Below are positions 11,273 through 24,971 of a stretch of 64,000 bases of DNA, piece after piece. The stretch is from Purshia tridentata (lineage: Eukaryota; Streptophyta; Magnoliopsida; Rosales; Rosaceae). The DNA is taken from positions 1 to 64,000 of the forward strand of contig QANT01000396.1 in assembly GCA_003254885.1 (NCBI GenBank), given 5' to 3'. Numbering within the stretch: position 1 is the first letter of the stretch; each line of letters starts with the position of its first letter. The notes below the pieces were generated by a model, which was not told where the DNA came from, made no database searches, and saw only the letters and a list, made by a program, of their open reading frames with translations. The position numbers were made by a program, and so were the translations under genes.

Positions 11273-14200
11273 ATAGAATTACTGAGAGACAAGCATCGAT
11301 GCATCATGGGTGATGGAAAGAGGTGAAGACATAGTAAATTGAACCCAGTTGCGGAAGAAGTCTCAAGTCCATATGTAGTTGTTGTAGTTGAGCATAATCT
11401 ATGAAAAGAAATTTGTAATTCAATGTAGGCATTTGATGCACAGGAGGAGGCAGGACTCAGGAGCATAGGGGGCTTCTTTTATTAGGGGCAGCTTTCAGAT
11501 TTAAATGCAATACAAGCAGAGTAGACGTCTTCTATTTCGTAGTACTAGCAATAGCATGTTTTATACTTATATTTATTACTTACCTGCACTGCACAGTCTG
11601 CTGCACCATTGCTCATTCCTGGTAAGGATGGTTAATCTGTACAGATCCAAGTTTCCGCCTCATCTTTTATTGCCTTCTTGTTACTTGCTAGTTGCTGTAC
11701 AGTATATATGTTTTATTTCTGGGAATAAATTAATAAATAAAAAATAAAGCATGGCAGTCGCACATGGTCTTTTGGATGTCCATGAGAAGAAGTGACAGGT
11801 GTGCAATTCATGTCTTGGTACAGCTGGCTTTAAATTAAACTAAAGTCCAAAATGTAATCCAAAATATGGGGAAAGGGAGTCTGACAGACTGGGCTTAAAA
11901 ACTATAGATCACGTAGCGAAGCCTAATAGCCTAGCTTCCTGCTTTTTCAGCTCATTTGGAAATGCTTTGTGGCTGATTGCTTTCAAGTTGCAACAAAACC
12001 ACATTGTTTGGACTGTGATTTGTTTTCTTATAAGCATACGAGAATCTGAGAATGCCCATACTCTTATAACTATTTGTCTGGTAAATTACTACATCGAAAT
12101 TAAATATTTCCTTACTTTATTCATCTAAAAGGAAAAGGAAGAAAAATAAATGTTATCGTGGAGTGTTTGATACCAAAGGTCCCTCTCCCTCTGTCTTTGG
12201 CTGAAGGGGAATAGCGATATATGTCTGGTTAGGAAAAAGGAAAGCATCCCTCTTGAGGCTCTTTCCACATGCCCCTTTAATCCTTTATCTTTGTGGAGGT
12301 TACGTCACCATCAACAAACCATACAATCCAATATTTTACGCATCAATAATTCAGGCCCACTAAAATGTATTTATTATGAAAAAAACTTATTTATTACGGA
12401 CTCGAATATATTTTATATCTATTTATGTTATTACGTGGTAAGTTATAAAACAGAAAAATATACAGTAAATGTGTTTATGAGATTTTACTCTCTTTTCAAT
12501 AAGAAAGTCAAAGTGAATTTAAAATTAAAATTAAAATAAAATAAAGTTATCACAATAATATTTGATGAGTGTAACAGTGGAATTGTTGCATAACTATATC
12601 TGATAGCAAAAAGAAAGTGAAAGGATCAAAGTGACCTCTTTTTGTATTTCAGTCATTCCAAAGGGACCAGAAGTTTGGGCTCTGCACGAGGGATGGTAGA
12701 AGCTTGGACCATGTGGAATTCACAAGTCCCACTTATAATGCACATGATTCTAATCTCTGTGATAACATTAACATGGTTGCAGTAGTGGACTGAATTTGAA
12801 GCCTATTATTACTTACTTGCTCTTGAACTGAATTATGTAATATGATGTCAATAAATTAATTACTTTAAAAATCTATTGCTTTTCTAATAATTGAGGAAGA
12901 CTTGTTCTTTGTTACCTAAAGAATATGCCCAGATGCCAAACGCCAAATGCCAAATGCATTCATCTTTTTCACACAAATTAATTATACGAAAAAAATACCG
13001 AAAACTTTCCGTCGTTTTCTAATCTGTCCAAAGCCATGAAGCACCCACTCATTTTCCCAATTCTAATACTATTCATTTTTCAGTGCACCCCAGGTCCTGT
13101 CTTTCTAAATCTTGATCCTTATCTCTTTAAATGCTAATGATAGTTCAAAGGAAAGTTAAATATATGGATTTGTGTCATGAATTAATAACCCTTCAATTAT
13201 CATAAATTTCAAGCAGCGTATGTCATCCTCATTTGCAAATGGTTTTATTCACTATGTTCTCTCATTACTATCTTGAACTAGACCACAAAACCCATCAAAT
13301 CAAACTTTAAATTGTTTATTTTTTATATTCTTTTTCTATTCAAGTTTTATTTCTTCTTGTAATCTCTTTCCGGCAAGAAAATGTGTACCCAAACGCATTT
13401 TATAGTCATTCTCTGTTGGTCTGCTAATTACTATGAGACTATGAGTGCTAGTTGACATGAAAATAAAAAGTGGGTCTTTACTCTTTACCAATAGCTTTTG
13501 GTAACTTCCAATATAAATATTTGAGAAGAATGAAGATACAAGAAATGAATCAATAGAGAATGATGGTCGCCTTAGATCGTGGGGAGCACATGTTGTTGAA
13601 ACATAGGAAAGTATGAGGTTAATACGTGCTTTGCACGGTATGCCTATAAGTCCTCTAAAGCCAATACTTGGCCAGCTAATAGCTACATGCTCTTGTGGAA
13701 TGAATGTCTCTACCAGCTCATTATACAACGCATGGTCAATGTTATTCTTTTAAGTAAATAGAAGAATTAAAAATCAGTGAAAATGTTGAGATTATGCTTG
13801 CATTATATTATAGTTTGGTAAATTGAAAAGGTCCTTGAGTCATATTCTTTGCAATATTAGGGAGGATGCACCTTGAATTAGACCCTCCACATAAGAAAAC
13901 GAAAAGGGTATGCAAAATTTTGTGTAATTTATTTATAACACCTAGAAAGCTACCACAAACAAGCAATAAAATCCACAAATGCCTTTCATAAACACTAGGA
14001 TTTGATATATTTTCAAATTTATAGGCAGAGCTATCTATCAAAGTAAATAGGAAATAACTCTGTCAACATGATTTTCCAAATCGCACTGAAGTCTGAAATA
14101 TTGGTACGAGTCAAACACGTTTTATTTGCTTAGGGTTTTCTGCAAAATACCGATTTGCTTAGGGCATTCATTGAGTGAATTGTCAATATTTTATGGGGAT

Positions 14201-15423
14201 GAGGCAGCCACTTGCTGCTTAAGCGGAGGAATAATTGGGTAAGTGACATGTGGATGATATTTAGTTAGTGAGTGGTCATCATTATCATTATGGAAAAAAT
14301 AATTAAGAAAAATACAAAAGTGGTGATGATGGCACATCATCTTCCCATTCTTTAATGTTCTGTGCACTAATGACTTGATCAAAACTATGAATATGAAGCT
14401 TGGGCTGCTGGGCGTTGTCTCTCCTGTCTCTATATGTATCGATCAGATTTTAAATTGAATCTTTCATCAAGATTCTATTACTGGATCACCATAACTCCTC
14501 TAGTCTCAGCCATGCTTATAAAAAGTTCACCCGAGTTTGAAGATAATAGAGATGATAATTTTCAACCGTCTCAAGTTTAACACAAAATTAATAAATTATG
14601 ATCGATATGACCACATAAATGTTATACACGAAACTTGATTATGAAACAATAAATATGTTTAATCGCTGTTAAATGAAAAAACAAGTTTTTTATTTTAATT
14701 TTAATGTAACATTCATGGTATTACCATATTAGAAATTTAGAATAACAAGACTGAAGACTCTTTATTCTTTACTAGTATTTTGAGAAAAAAATATTGACAC
14801 AGTATATGTCATATTTATGAGATTTTTTTATGATTAATAGGCTGAATGACAAGAAAATTTGGTATATACATAGATGCCACGCAAGGTGAATGTGATTTAC
14901 CATTCATACTGAAAGTGAGAGCAGTAAACAATAAGAGATAGGAGATGTAGTTTCTGAGCAAGCTCCTCCAACTTCTGGGGTTCCGTATAGCTTACGCGAT
15001 ATAAAGCGCCAAAAAAATGAAACCCATCCCAATTTTCAGCCATTAATTTTGGTCACCAATTCTCAATCTTGATTCTTGTCTGATAATCCCATTTCACCAT
15101 CCTTATTCCTTCACAACAAAAAGCCTTAACTATTAATTTACAACCACAGTGACAGCCTTAACTAATCAGCGGTTAAACCCCATCAAAAGCAGCCACTTAA
15201 GGCCCTTAACTATTCAACACTCCATCACCAATAAACGCGTCTCTCTCTCTCTCTCTGGGCAGAGAGACCCATATATCAAAACCCCAGAAGTTCACAAAAT
15301 TCATAAACCCACTGTCGGCAGCAGATCTGCTGCAGCTGACCACTTAACACATACTACAAACCATCTTAATCTTAATCTTATTCTTCTTCTTCTTCTTCCA
15401 CTTTCTATTTTTGGCAGTCAACT
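11273..15423. other. 3' UTR followed by gene-free spacer
   Basis: 11273 to about 11750 is the probable 3' UTR of the HEAT gene, with AATAAATAAAAAATAAAG near 11725-11750. The rest is AT-rich. Minus-strand open frames at 13336-13728 and 13808-14041 have no recognised similarity. CT-rich tracts at 15240-15256 and 15380-15400 (CTT repeats) lie in the probable leader of the downstream glycosyltransferase. Confidence 0.5.
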
Positions 15424-17247
15424 ATGGACTCGTCGGAGCAACGCCGCAAACGAAAGCGTATGGGCCGGTCCTACTCGCAGGCCCACAAATACTTGTCGCC
15501 GAGACCTCTCTTTCTCTGCCTCTCCTTCTTCATCTTCCTCTTGTTCATATCCTCCGACCGCTTCCCATTCGCTCCGTCGTCTTTTCGGCCCGTCCTCACC
15601 GCCTCCACCACCACCCTCTCCCTCCTTTCCTCCACCGCCAGCAACTCCATTCTTGATTCTTTTACCAACAAAAACGACAACAAACAATCGTCGTCTCTGC
15701 GAGTGCAAGATCGCATCTTGTTCCCCGATCACGTGCTTCTCATGCTGGCCAACCCGGTTAGCCAAACCGATCAATTGCAGTGCGTTTACCGTCAAATCTT
15801 CAATGGTTCGGATGAGGTTCTTGAACCGGGTTTTTCTTTTCGACCGGTCTTGTCCACGGACCGCTACGATGAGTTCCGGTCCATCGTCAGGTGCCCGCTG
15901 CAGCCCTCGATCAATCACTCGGCCGTTAATTTACGTAGGCGCGGCGATAAAGATTGGACGGCGGGAATTAATTCAACGGTGGCTTCGCCTTGGGACAAGG
16001 TGGTTTACGAGGCGGTTATTGACGGAGACACGGCGGTCGTGTTCGTTAAGGGGTTGAACCTCCGGCCCCACAAGAAATCGGATACGACCCATCTCAAATG
16101 CCATTTCGGGTTGGGGAATTGGGAGAAAGACCAAGGCTTTGTGCTCACAACCGAAGCTGTCACGGCCGCTCAGGAAGTTGTGCGGTGCTTGCTGCCTCGG
16201 ACCATCCGAAACAACCCGGATAAGGCCCACGGAATTCGGGTCACAGTGGGTCATAACGTTGGCCATCCCAGAGCTCCAGTCCACGTCACTCTGTCTTCTG
16301 TGGCTACAATTTACAATTCCAAATCAAATGTAGAGGAAAAGAATCAGGGGATGAAGAAGAAGAAGAAGCATGAGCTGTGTGCGTGTACAATGGTGTGGAA
16401 CCAAGCACCAGCGATTAGAGAGTGGGTTATGTACCATGCATGGCTTGGAGTGGAGCGCTGGTTCATCTACGACAACAACAGTGATGATGGGATTGAGGAC
16501 GTGGTTGAAGAGCTTGACTTGCAGGACTACAATGTCACCAGGCAGAGCTGGCCATGGATCAAAACCCAAGAAGCAGGCTTTTCCCACTGCGCTTTGAGAG
16601 CCAGAGACGAATGCAATTGGGTTGGATTCTTCGACGTGGACGAGTTCTTCTACTTCCCGCGTGCATTCCGCCATCACCGCCAAGATGATGATGGGATTCC
16701 GGGGGAGAATTCGCTTCGAAACCTGGTTTCGAACTTCTCGTCTTCGCCAACAATTGCAGAGCTCAGAACGGATTGCCACAGCTTCGGGCCATCCGGGCTG
16801 AGCTCACACCCGTCACAGGGGGTGACTGTAGGGTACACTTGCAGGCTGCAGAGCCCTGAGCGGCACAAGTCTATCGTCCGCTCGGAGTTGCTTGATGTGA
16901 CCCTGCTCAATGTGGTGCACCACTTCAGATTGAGAGAGGGGTTCAGGCACCTCAATGTGCCTGAAGGGATTGCTGTGTTAAACCATTACAAGTACCAGGT
17001 TTGGGAGACCTTCAGGGCCAAGTTTTACAGAAGGGTCGCTACCTATGTTGTTGATTGGCAGGAGGATCAAAATCAAGGGTCAAAGGACAGAGCACCTGGG
17101 TTGGGGACCGAGGCCATTGAACCACCCAATTGGCGGCTGCGCTTCTGTGAGGTTTGGGACACTGGCCTTAAAGACTTTGTTTTGGCTTACTTTGGTGACT
17201 CTGCAACTGGGTCACTGCCATGGGAGAAAAGTTCTCTTCTTCGGTGA
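15424..17247 (+). CDS. Glycosyltransferase family 92 (DUF23) protein, Golgi type II membrane
   Basis: A single uninterrupted exon of 607 residues. A basic N-terminus (RRKRKRMGR) is followed by a hydrophobic anchor at about residues 27-45 (FLCLSFFIFLLFIS), giving a type II Golgi topology. The GT92 domain lies in the C-terminal half: CTMVWNQAPAIREWVMYH, then GVERWFIYDNNSDDG, then the acidic FFDVDEFFYFP motif around residue 403, which serves as the DXD-like metal/nucleotide-sugar site. The TWDY-like region is absent and the C-terminal block NHYKYQVWETFRAKFYRR is typical of the plant family. The start at 15424 is preferred because it precedes the basic/anchor segment. The plant GT92 family includes the galactan synthases GALS; this protein is closer in layout to the GT92 relatives annotated in rice and castor bean, and its sugar substrate is unknown. 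Confidence 0.9.
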   Translation: MDSSEQRRKRKRMGRSYSQAHKYLSPRPLFLCLSFFIFLLFISSDRFPFAPSSFRPVLTASTTTLSLLSSTASNSILDSFTNKNDNKQSSSLRVQDRILFPDHVLLMLANPVSQTDQLQCVYRQIFNGSDEVLEPGFSFRPVLSTDRYDEFRSIVRCPLQPSINHSAVNLRRRGDKDWTAGINSTVASPWDKVVYEAVIDGDTAVVFVKGLNLRPHKKSDTTHLKCHFGLGNWEKDQGFVLTTEAVTAAQEVVRCLLPRTIRNNPDKAHGIRVTVGHNVGHPRAPVHVTLSSVATIYNSKSNVEEKNQGMKKKKKHELCACTMVWNQAPAIREWVMYHAWLGVERWFIYDNNSDDGIEDVVEELDLQDYNVTRQSWPWIKTQEAGFSHCALRARDECNWVGFFDVDEFFYFPRAFRHHRQDDDGIPGENSLRNLVSNFSSSPTIAELRTDCHSFGPSGLSSHPSQGVTVGYTCRLQSPERHKSIVRSELLDVTLLNVVHHFRLREGFRHLNVPEGIAVLNHYKYQVWETFRAKFYRRVATYVVDWQEDQNQGSKDRAPGLGTEAIEPPNWRLRFCEVWDTGLKDFVLAYFGDSATGSLPWEKSSLLR

Positions 17248-18796
17248 CACATGCAGAGCCGAGCAGGGTACTTTCAGATTGGTGCCCATTATGTATAATA
17301 ACAGAGTAAATCACACTTGCAGCCATTATTTTCATCATTTTTTTTTTGCCATTTGGTATCTGATTATATTTTTCTTTTCACACATGTATTGAATTAATTA
17401 CAGGATTCTTACACAGTGTAAATTTGTGACACAATGAAATGAATTTTTCTTCTTCTATTTGGTCCTATGCTTGTAGAATGAATAGAATTTCATTTTCCTA
17501 GTTAAACCAATCAATTGTAGTTTATTTTCTCCTTTTCTATGTGTTTAACTTAATCGTGATTCATGTGTATTCTTCTTGTGATATAAGCAAATGGAATTGA
17601 GGTAATATTAAGTCCTTTCAGTTATTAAAGCACCCAAAAATAAATAAATAAATAAATACGTTGAAGAACTTAAGGTCTTTCTGTGGAAGCCTTCGTTTTT
17701 CTTGGAATTACCAAATGATTTTATTAAAGATAAAATGGAATATTCAAAAAAATTACATCACAGATAATACACATTGATTAGTTCAGTGACGGAGAAAGAA
17801 AACAGGTTTTGCAGCGAGCATGAAGGCACAACTAATCTAATACCTAGCTTCACATGTAGAATGAGAAACCCTGCTTGCAGTACATATAAATCCTCTGTCT
17901 CAAGAATTTCTCATTCATTAGTAAGCTAAGTTGCAACATCAAGCTAGCTTAGTTAAACCAAAACTTGGCCAATGGAACACTTTTACTACACTTTAACAAT
18001 ATAAGTGTGGTTCTTGATTAATTTAAGAATTTGAATGTCCAAAATGCTAATGTTTCCCCTTTGGTACAGAAATTCCAGGAAGCATCTCTGAAGAATCCGT
18101 TTTAACTGCTTGACCTTTTTATATAAGAAATAGATTATGTAAATAATTATATTAAGGACAAGAACATTATTGTAGATCAGGTGTTGCAGTGGAATTGCCT
18201 GGCATCAGAATACAATCTCAATTATTGCCAACTTGCCACTCTTCGTTCTTTATGATAAAGCTGTTGCTTGAGAGAAACCTAAGAATAAAGAATTGGATAA
18301 AAGAATACATAAACTATATAACCTCAACACAGAGATTATCAAAAACAAACACACACACACACAACACAACACAACACAGAGAGATAGAGAGAGATTTTCT
18401 TTACTCAAAGTAAAGTGAAAAAGTGACTAAATATATATTACTCTTAAAGCAGCACATGAAAAAAACCAAACCAACTGGTGTTAGAACCTTTAACTACTAG
18501 AATGAGTGAGCATAAGAGCAGCTAACATCACTCTTTTGATACAAAGGTGCATTTGGCCAGCAGTACTTTGTGTGAAATTATGGAGTCCTCTTGTTTGGTT
18601 ATTTCAGAACATTCGATTGATTTCCATCCCATTAGCAGTTATGTTAAACTACACCATAAACGTTGTGTCCATATACAAGGTCATTGTTTGAAACTGTTTT
18701 AAACTTTAGATGCAGTAGAAAAAAAATTTTAAGTTACCTGGCTCAAGTCTACAACGATTGCAATGCAAGGATGATATCAACAACCTTCATAGTTAA
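17248..18796. other. Convergent spacer between GT92 and CCB4 genes
   Basis: It contains the 3' UTRs of two converging genes. An AAAT-type tetranucleotide run lies at about 17637-17659. No further gene is seen. Confidence 0.5.
18349..18393. repeat. CA/ACAAC microsatellite
   Basis: An ACAC dinucleotide run passes into ACAAC pentanucleotides and then GAGA. Simple-sequence repeat in the spacer downstream of CCB4. Confidence 0.8.
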
Positions 18797-21021
18797 TTAC
18801 TTGAGAACTGGATCTTGCACAGCCAATGGGAAGTCATTCACACATTTTGCTAGAGTAGCATCCAGCTTCTCTCCAATTAATGAAATCCATGCCTGTAAGC
18901 ATTTCAATGTTTACTGTAACAACTACAGGAAAAATAGAGAAACATATAAAACAAATACATAAGCAATAAGTTTGATTAACTAGCCACTAGTTAGATGTTT
19001 TTCATTCAGACGAATGTAGATGTAGTGGTATTACACTATGAAAAGTATAAAGACAGGACCATTATGCTTACACATTTTAACACGTGCAGATATAATAGGG
19101 CTCGTAGAGATGGATATAACATGTGACTGCTAAGAAATTTATGATGTTGGACTAAAGTCTGATAAATGACACACGACTGCCTGATTTTTTTCCAAGTAGT
19201 CCCTAACTTTAGGATCTAAGGGAACGAAGTAAGCAAGAACACCTTCACTTTTGAATTTTGTATGCTTAATCAAAACTTCAAAGATAGAGCATCCTAATTT
19301 CTCAAGGGCTATGGTGTCCCCTATAAAGCATATGACCATGGACTGTACTACTGTAGTATACGGCTAACAATGAGATATAACATTCCACACACGAGAGAGG
19401 AGGGGGGGTGGGTAAGTATATACAGTCACACATCTCACTCTCTTTAATTTATAGTTATAGATGGCATAAGTCTAAATTTCAAAGTAAAAAGGACACCTGA
19501 TCAGAATTTGTGAATCCTCTAACTGTATCACCACCAATTATTGCAATTCCTTTGTCTCCCAGTGGCTGCAAGATTACTGCCTGGAAAAGTTGGAAATCAC
19601 GTTACCAATCCATAATTGCAGATATAAAAAGTCAATTTTAATGTATAGAATTCAAGAAACCAAGAAAAATATCTTTCTAGTTTGTTGTGCACATCACATT
19701 ATGGTGCATATTGTTAATGAATGAATCAACTGGAGCACCAAAACATATTTACTTGAACAGATTTATCCAACGTAGAGTTGAAAATCTTAGAAGAAAACTA
19801 AACCTGTGTAGTTGAAGGAAGAAATGGAAGCTCAGATTTTCCAGGATAAAGAGATAGGTTGGCCAAATAGCTCTCTGAAAATACAGGTGGTCTTAAGATT
19901 ATCAAACATTAGGAGGAAATCTTGTATAGAATGTGGCATGGTAAAGAGTTGAGAACTTCAACAGATAAGATGCAGTCCTTGGCAAGTACTTACGAACTCC
20001 TGATTTCATAGCACCTCGATAGAGTGATCCTTGCATCAGTTTATCAGCATCCACGGCTACAGCTTGGCCATCAACATTGGAAGATTCGGCTGCAAAACCA
20101 ATCTGAAGGATACATCTGCCATCATAAACTATAACAAGAGACTGGCAGCATGTAACATCTGACAGAGATTCCCATGCCCTGAGATTATGTGGTGAAAGCA
20201 ACAATTAACCACCCAACTCAATTTAAACAAACTAAACGATTTCTCAATCCACTGATCGCTACAAACTTTAAACTACATGCTATGAATTGAACATAGAGGA
20301 ACTTCGGGTACAAATTATTTACTAATTGCAATTTGATCAACATTGCTATGTGACATGTGTTGATAAGGAATTACCACAATAGCTCAGAAACTAGAGTGTT
20401 AGGGAGATGCTGAGAATACATCCTCTGGCATTCGACCCCTTCAGGATTCACCTGAAATTAAATAGTGAAAATAAATAAGGCAATACAAGTAATTTGAAAA
20501 AATGAAACCAATGAGCTCAATTTCTCACCTTAGATATAGATTTTGGCCTGATTGACAGCCATACCAGACCTGCTAGGATGTTGGTCACAGCCAATCCCAG
20601 CGTCAACAAATCAGCTCTAGACTGTGAACTACAAGTTAAACATGATTTCACAGTAATATTTCACTTAAACATAATTATCAAAACGCTGAAAATGATAGTA
20701 ATTAAGCAAAGAAGACTAGATTAAGTGTTACCTGCTGGCGTCGGCCACAAGAGCGATGTCCGAAACGGTGCGGTTAAAGAGAACGGCCAAGAGGGAGGCG
20801 CCTCCGGCATATATCGGCAAGCCCCGAACGACATCGTCGTTGTTTGAGACCCAATCGGCCACCCAATTTCGCTTTGGCTTAGGGCCTCTGTAACGACTAC
20901 TATCCGAATTTGAAGCCCTGATGATGATGCGCGGGAAAGTGGGACCAAGACGACGTTGGAGAGGGCGTTTTGGGGTACATGGAATGGGACTGCGGAGAAG
21001 GCTTCCCGCTCCCGCTTCCAT
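18797..21021 (-). CDS. CCB4: CCB4, cofactor assembly of complex C subunit B, chloroplastic
   Basis: Seven exons on the minus strand give 300 residues: 21021-20732, 20628-20529, 20451-20375, 20178-19994, 19874-19804, 19580-19497 and 18892-18797. All splice sites are GT..AG and the phases agree. The N-terminus (MEAGAGSLLRSPIP...) is a serine/arginine-rich plastid transit peptide. The motif YRGPKPKRNWVADWVSNND is followed by two hydrophobic segments (LPIYAGGASLLAVLFNRTV; LLTLGLAVTNILAGLVWLS), which span the thylakoid membrane. The stroma-facing part contains SYLANLSLYPGKSELPFLP and GDKGIAIIGGDTVRGFTNSD. CCB4 is one of the CCB factors that attach heme ci to cytochrome b6 of the b6f complex. The match to the remembered Arabidopsis protein is colinear over the whole length. 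Confidence 0.93.
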
Positions 21022-24000
21022 TGATAATTATTAATTATGGAATATAGGGAAAAAAAAAAAGGCATTGCTATTTGATACTTAATTTGTATTAGATTGGATA
21101 CGGTCTGTCGTTTTCTTGAATTTGCTATCCACGACTAAGGTGGGCCAAGCTGGGTTCTACAATTTGGGGGTAAAACACGAACCAACTCGTCAAGAGCATG
21201 GACCGACCCATTAAGCTTGGACATTTTTACAGGCCCTAATTATTTGGTAATTTTTGTATTCATATACAGCTAATATGGATTGATATTATTAATATTATAT
21301 TATATAAATATAAACATATCGTCTAATAAGATTCTTACATGTTTGATTAGTTACACTACATAATAATATAAATATTATTCCTAATAATTTTTTGTAATAC
21401 TGTAGTCCATAGCATGTTGAAGGAGACACATTGGCATATTATATTGCAAATTCAGAGCCACATACTGGTGGATCAACTTTTTTGGTCAAATTTAATGATA
21501 TGGGGTCGGCCGTCTGAATTTGGGGACACAAGAACATGACAAATAAATTAGGTCCCAACTGATTTTACATATACATCAAACGCTTTCTAACTCATGGATG
21601 ACTTACAATATTCTCTCCGATTATTATTTCTCAAAAAATTTAAAATGTCAGAAAATAGATTAGTATTCGAAAAAAAAATCACTTATTACGAATATATAGT
21701 TTTTAGTCTATTTTTCAATCTCATCTCGTATCAAATATAAATACAGCAAAGTGTATAACTGTATACATATGTGTTTTTTTTGGCCTGGAATTGTATAAAC
21801 ATTCTTGTTAAAAGCTACTTATCGTATATTGTTGTTAACCAATCTCAAGACAGATCGTGTCCTATCCAATAGGGACCAATACGATGACAAATACCAATCA
21901 ATTCATTGAATGGGCAACGATTCTGAGTTAAAGTCATCTACTCATCCCAATGTGGATATTTTATAAATATGATGTGCAGTGCAGCTTGTCTGTGATAATG
22001 ACCATTGCTTACCCTGCACCCTACAGCACTTACCCTCATAACGCCCCATTATGATCTCCCACGTGACTAAGTACAAATTTTAACTTTTTTAACGATGAGC
22101 TAATTACTAAGAATAACAAAAAAAAAAAAAAATTTAAAGTTATTAATTATTTATCAGAAAGTTAGTTTAGATTTAGGAGGACCAAATCCGAGAGTCATGG
22201 AGATATTATAGCTGCCTGTTTCTTGCTAATGTCTCCTATCGCTACCTAATTTTATTCCATCATGTGATGTACGTGGAAACGAGGTTTATCATGTGAAAGG
22301 AGGTTTTCTTATGTCAACGTACGAGTGTCAAACGGATTGGACGGTGGGAGATGTGTTTAAATAATACTATGTAGCAAATATTTTTGTTTTTTCCACCCGG
22401 TTTTATCTATTTTGTTTTAATTTTGTGTCTTATTTAATTGGATTTTTTATATTTTCAATGAAGCCCTAAACAATTATGGGAAAATGTTGGAAATCAAACT
22501 CATACCATTTTTTTTATGTAAGGAGGAGAAATCGAATTTGAATGTGTGCAGAGGGGCAAATGCTTTGGCTTTTCTAACTGCAAACTCATATCATAAATAT
22601 CGAAAACAATGATGAAACAAACGATTTTAAGCACAATCCATAAAACTAAAAATTCGTGAAACTATAGCAATGAAAGGTACGGTGTTGACAAGGCTACTAA
22701 GAATCATTAATTGTCGAAATAACTATATATAGTTGGAACCATTATGTTTGACTTGCTCATCTAAAGAATATGAACGATGTTTATTAGTTTCAGTAAAAAA
22801 GTATTTCCATAGTTTGGAAGAGTTTTTACTCTTCGAAAAATAAACATATAATAATCCAAATAGTACGTTAAAGATAGAGATGTAAAGATCTTGATAAATG
22901 AATTATATATTAATATTTTTTATGATAGTAAAAGCTATACTTTTTTGGCTTTTTTTATAAAGGATGTACTTTTATTGTCAACATAGAATACATCATATAA
23001 TTAAACTAAGGTCGAATCAAAGCTATATTTATTAGAGTGATCCTACTTCCAAAATCATAAAGAGCCTTTGTAAATGACATAATAGGTAGTACTACTACAT
23101 GTAATAATCTGATTGATCGAATTAGGACAAGAAGCAATTAAGTAACAGTTGGACGAGAAACTGGGTATTGAAAAAGAATGAAACATTATGTGTTGGACCT
23201 GTTGGTGGTTACCAAGTTGCCTTAAGTTACTTAACTTCGTACGCATCGATTCACTGCATGCGACCACAGAAATTAGATTGCATAAGAAAACAAAGTGCGG
23301 ACAGCAAATTACACATTATTGCACACCCAAGAAAAATTCAATCTAGATAGATCAAAGTAATGAACAAACAAATGCTTCGAAAGCAATGCAAACAAGTAAG
23401 GAACACGTGCTTCCAAAGAGCAACAATAAACTCACGCGGCTTGTGCTGATCTACAACACAGGCCAATAGCTCACAGTCACAGCCTCACCAGTTGCCCACG
23501 TGGCAACACAGGAGTGTCAGTGAGAGTTTTTGGTGGAGAGGCTCGTTGGTTTAGAAGTCTCATTGATAAAAACGAAAATAAAAAGGGCAAACAAAAGGAG
23601 GCCATCAAACTATCGAAAAAAGAAGAGGAAAGCAAAAAGGCATCCATCCACCACCACCAGGAGGGTCCAGAGCCACATACAAAGGTTGAGGTAAAGAGGT
23701 GGTGGTGATGGGTGGGCCCCTTGTTTTTACTTATCATCCACAGCCACATCCACCACGAGCCATTTAATTAACGTGAACCATAGAGACAGACAACCAAATC
23801 TTTTCTCAAAGAGCCATCGAATATGCCGACTTGACGGTGCACAACACACTTTGCTCCTCCACCATCCTTTTTATTTATTTATAAATTTTCCTTTTTTTTA
23901 TATTTTAAATTATTAGTGTAAAACCTCTACCATAGTTTTGAATCTTTTGATTGACAAGCAGACACTTCTGATGGCCAATAATGCTTATCAATTGTAGCAA

Positions 24001-24971
24001 CGATAATTTAAAATTAGAGCAGCCATTTGAATAACATGGCAACTAAAATATAATAACAACACCACATACTTTCTTAATTAAAATATACAAAAATGGGCTA
24101 ATATTTTAATATAATGAAAAAATACCCTAATTATTAGATCGGTTAAATTTATTATAAAAGATAGCGCTATCTTATATATATTATTTGCACTACCTAAATG
24201 ACCACAAGAATACAAATAGAGAGTGCAAATATCTTTTTCCATAAATTGATGAAATTAAATATACAACATTATAATTTTTTATTTACTTATTATATTGTGT
24301 CAATCACGAAAACACATTTAAAAATGATTTTACATAATAAATCACTTAGTTGTAATATTCTCGCAATATAATTTGTCCGATTAGTGTTCAATAAGATAAT
24401 AATTAATTGTCAAAAATATATATAACGTACGTAACTGATACCTCCCGATCGTTAGTATTTTAGATATAATCTCAAATCCAATAGGCACTTGATGGTTATA
24501 TATATGCACTATAGGACATAATTAATTAAAATAAGTAGAGGCATGCAGTATGATCTGCCATCCAACGGTGGAGATAATTTTAATCATGGATGGCAGAGGC
24601 ACAGAGGATAAATCTCATCCAGAGGTTATTACTATGACACAGAGGCTTGGTTGCATCGACAACGTGTAGCCAAATTTCATGGTTCTGATTCACGAATTTT
24701 AAGATGGAAGTCGCCAAAAATGGGTGATGAGGACATTAATATGCTCTTGCGAAGTAGTGTAACATTTCCTGAAGTTCCATGGTCCATGTTCGTACAGATA
24801 TAGCATAAAGCCTTAAACACAAGCAGAAACAAACCCTAGAATACTAGTACATGCTCACAGCTAGCTATATATCAGCTAAAGCATCCCTCATTTTTCTCTT
24901 TCATTCCACAAACCAATTTAGTTCCCATCTTTTCTCTCAGACGTTCTCTCTTATTGCATGTCTTATTAAAA
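21022..24971. other. Long gene-free AT-rich spacer
   Basis: No gene is recognised. The small open frames at 23055-23350 and 23477-23749 lack conserved motifs and overlap on opposite strands. A short inverted repeat (TCTGCCATCC / GGATGGCAGA) lies at about 24551-24595. The last few hundred bases are the MYB gene's promoter and leader. Confidence 0.4.

Noticed and set aside
13336-14041. Minus-strand frames of 130 and 77 residues
   Set aside because: No similarity recognised, no signal peptide or domain, isolated in AT-rich spacer. Possibly a relic of something, but not supportable as a gene.
15149-16057. 302-residue frame over the glycosyltransferase N-terminus
   Set aside because: Arg/Ser/Pro-rich shadow of the GT92 frame; the GT92 motifs are all in the other frame.
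21771-21785. T-run followed by GGCC, as a reverse-strand GGCC-A(n) insertion
   Set aside because: No flanking direct duplication could be found, and the core lacks CTT. The same applies to the TTTTTTGGCC at about 41453-41462.
24551-24595. Short inverted repeat TCTGCCATCC / GGATGGCAGA as a microRNA hairpin
   Set aside because: Arms of only 10 bases are too short for a plant microRNA precursor.
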